The notes beneath the pieces are model-generated. The model saw nothing but the letters and a program-made list of their open reading frames with translations. It ran no database searches and had not been told where the DNA came from. A stretch of DNA of 6,038 nt from Pseudorhodoplanes sp. (lineage in GTDB: Bacteria > Pseudomonadota > Alphaproteobacteria > Rhizobiales > Xanthobacteraceae), in contig WBUW01000207.1 in NCBI GenBank assembly GCA_008933495.1, positions 1-6,038 of the forward strand. The letters run 5' to 3'. Below, piece by piece: positions 5,224 to 6,038 of this stretch. Positions within the stretch are counted from its first letter, which is position 1, and every line of letters begins with the position of its first letter. The position numbers and the translations under genes were made by a program.

Positions 5224-6038
5224 ACGGATCACGGTCTCGATTGCCTGCTCGTCGGACACGGCGGTCAGCCGCAGTGCGGCGCCTTTGTGCGTGGCGCCCG
5301 CGGGCAGGCCGTCGAGCGCGATCGAAAAGCGTTGCACGCCGGGTCCGGCTGCGCCTTTGAGCGGCGCGGGCAACGGCAGTGCCCAGTCGGGCGTGGGTCC
5401 TTCGGCGAACAGCGTGACCGGGTTGCCGGCGGGTGCGGCAATATCGACCAGCAGGCGCGGCGGCCCGGCGGCCGCCTCGACGATGGCGCGGCCGACCGAG
5501 AGCGGCGCCGCGGCGTGCTGGGCTTGCAGCTTCGGAACGCGTTTCTCGGCAGCGGACACCGCTGCTTCGTTTGCTCCCGATGTGCCGTCGAGCGGGAGTG
5601 CGGCTTTGGCCTGCACCGGAATGCACAGCCGTTCGCAGATGGCATAGTCGAGTTTCATGCGCACGACGACCGGCTTGCTCTCATCCAGCGGCACGATGTG
5701 GAGCGGGAGCACCACATTGGTCTTGTAGCCAATGGTCACGCCCTCGGAATCGGCGATCTTCTGGGGTGCCGGCCACAGCACGGTGACCGTTTTGGCATTG
5801 TCCGATCCGGAAAAATCGAAGGCCGGCGGGATTCCCGCATCGCCCGGATAGCGCCAGTAGGTTTTCCATCCCGGCGCAAGCCGGATTTCGACGCCGGCGC
5901 GCAGGATGCGCGCATCGTGCGCAGCGGTCGAGGCCGCCGCGATCAGCCGGGCGGCCGAGTGCTGATCGCCGTCCCAGGCCGATGCATCCGCGGCCCGAAC
6001 CGACGGTGCCAGGCCGAGAATCGGCAGCGCGACAAATG
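5215..6038 (-). CDS. Secreted DsbD N-terminal (alpha) domain-like protein, 5' end missing
   Basis: The frame is open from the TAA at 5215 to the window edge, giving 273 complete residues (from 6036) without a start codon; the true start lies just outside. Residues 1-15 (FVALPILGLAPSVRA) look like the end of a signal peptide, cleaved before ADASAW. The mature part resembles the immunoglobulin-like alpha domain of DsbD/ScsB: GVEIRLAPGWKTYWRYPGDAG at about 48-68, PPAFDFSGS at about 70-78, GYKTNVVLPL at about 103-112, and a cysteine pair in ICERLCIP (Cys134, Cys138). The pair is spaced C-x3-C, whereas I recall C-x5-C in E. coli DsbD. No membrane segments or thioredoxin domain follow, so this is a stand-alone periplasmic domain. 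It probably exchanges disulfides with a separate membrane partner. It lies 59 nt upstream of the peroxiredoxin gene. Family assignment is fairly sure; the partner and role are unknown. Confidence 0.8.
   Translation of the reverse strand, partial: FVALPILGLAPSVRAADASAWDGDQHSAARLIAAASTAAHDARILRAGVEIRLAPGWKTYWRYPGDAGIPPAFDFSGSDNAKTVTVLWPAPQKIADSEGVTIGYKTNVVLPLHIVPLDESKPVVVRMKLDYAICERLCIPVQAKAALPLDGTSGANEAAVSAAEKRVPKLQAQHAAAPLSVGRAIVEAAAGPPRLLVDIAAPAGNPVTLFAEGPTPDWALPLPAPLKGAAGPGVQRFSIALDGLPAGATHKGAALRLTAVSDEQAIETVIRLD

Noticed and set aside
5156..5626. Possible N-terminal fusion domain on the peroxiredoxin (frame open to 5626)
   Set aside because: The upstream part is an Arg-rich shadow of the DsbD-like gene. 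A strong ribosome binding site and the normal family N-terminus (MPIKVGDRLP) set the start at 5155.
1..6038. Mobile element, phage, toxin-antitoxin, defence system, CRISPR or RNA gene
   Set aside because: I saw no transposase, integrase, terminal inverted repeats, spaced direct-repeat array, tRNA cloverleaf or rRNA signature. All convincing genes are core-genome families of uniform composition.

Overview
The window is a GC-rich chromosomal segment (by eye in the mid-60s % GC) from an alphaproteobacterium, most likely of the order Hyphomicrobiales (Bradyrhizobium / Rhodopseudomonas / Xanthobacteraceae-like). The reasons are a DUF1013/TrcR-type regulator, which is typical of alphaproteobacteria; an ispH-thrB-rnhA gene string that I recall as characteristic of this group; and promoters resembling the alphaproteobacterial CTTGAC-N17-CTATAT pattern. 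It looks like ordinary core genome. I see no insertion sequence, phage gene, CRISPR array, tRNA or rRNA.

Layout. Bases 1-278 hold no convincing gene. They contain a run of hairpins and a 12-bp direct repeat that look like an intergenic repeat element or terminator complex. Next, on the minus strand, come an exported L,D-transpeptidase of the YkuD family (279-1073) and a TrcR/DUF1013 cell-cycle regulator (1242-1940). A 246-bp divergent intergenic region (1941-2186) carries a strong minus-strand promoter for trcR, a trcR leader with hairpins, and a weaker candidate promoter for ispH. On the plus strand a tight three-gene operon follows: ispH (isoprenoid precursor synthesis, 2187-3167), thrB (type II homoserine kinase, 3171-4151) and rnhA (RNase HI, 4148-4612). 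ispH and thrB are 3 nt apart, and thrB and rnhA overlap by 4 nt. Converging on this operon from the right, on the minus strand, are a Prx5-type peroxiredoxin (4667-5155) with its own promoter and an intrinsic terminator, and upstream of it a secreted protein related to the N-terminal domain of DsbD (5215 to the window edge, start codon missing).

How they fit together. The operon groups unrelated housekeeping functions (an Fe-S enzyme of the MEP pathway, threonine biosynthesis, RNA-DNA hybrid removal) that probably share expression rather than chemistry. The two left-hand genes concern the cell envelope and cell cycle. The two right-hand genes both use thiol chemistry, but in different compartments: a cytoplasmic peroxidase and a periplasmic disulfide-exchange domain. 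I found no previously undescribed multi-gene system. The points worth a second look are the structured trcR leader, the repeat-like left end, a 22-bp perfect palindrome inside the transpeptidase gene, and the stand-alone DsbD-alpha-like protein.
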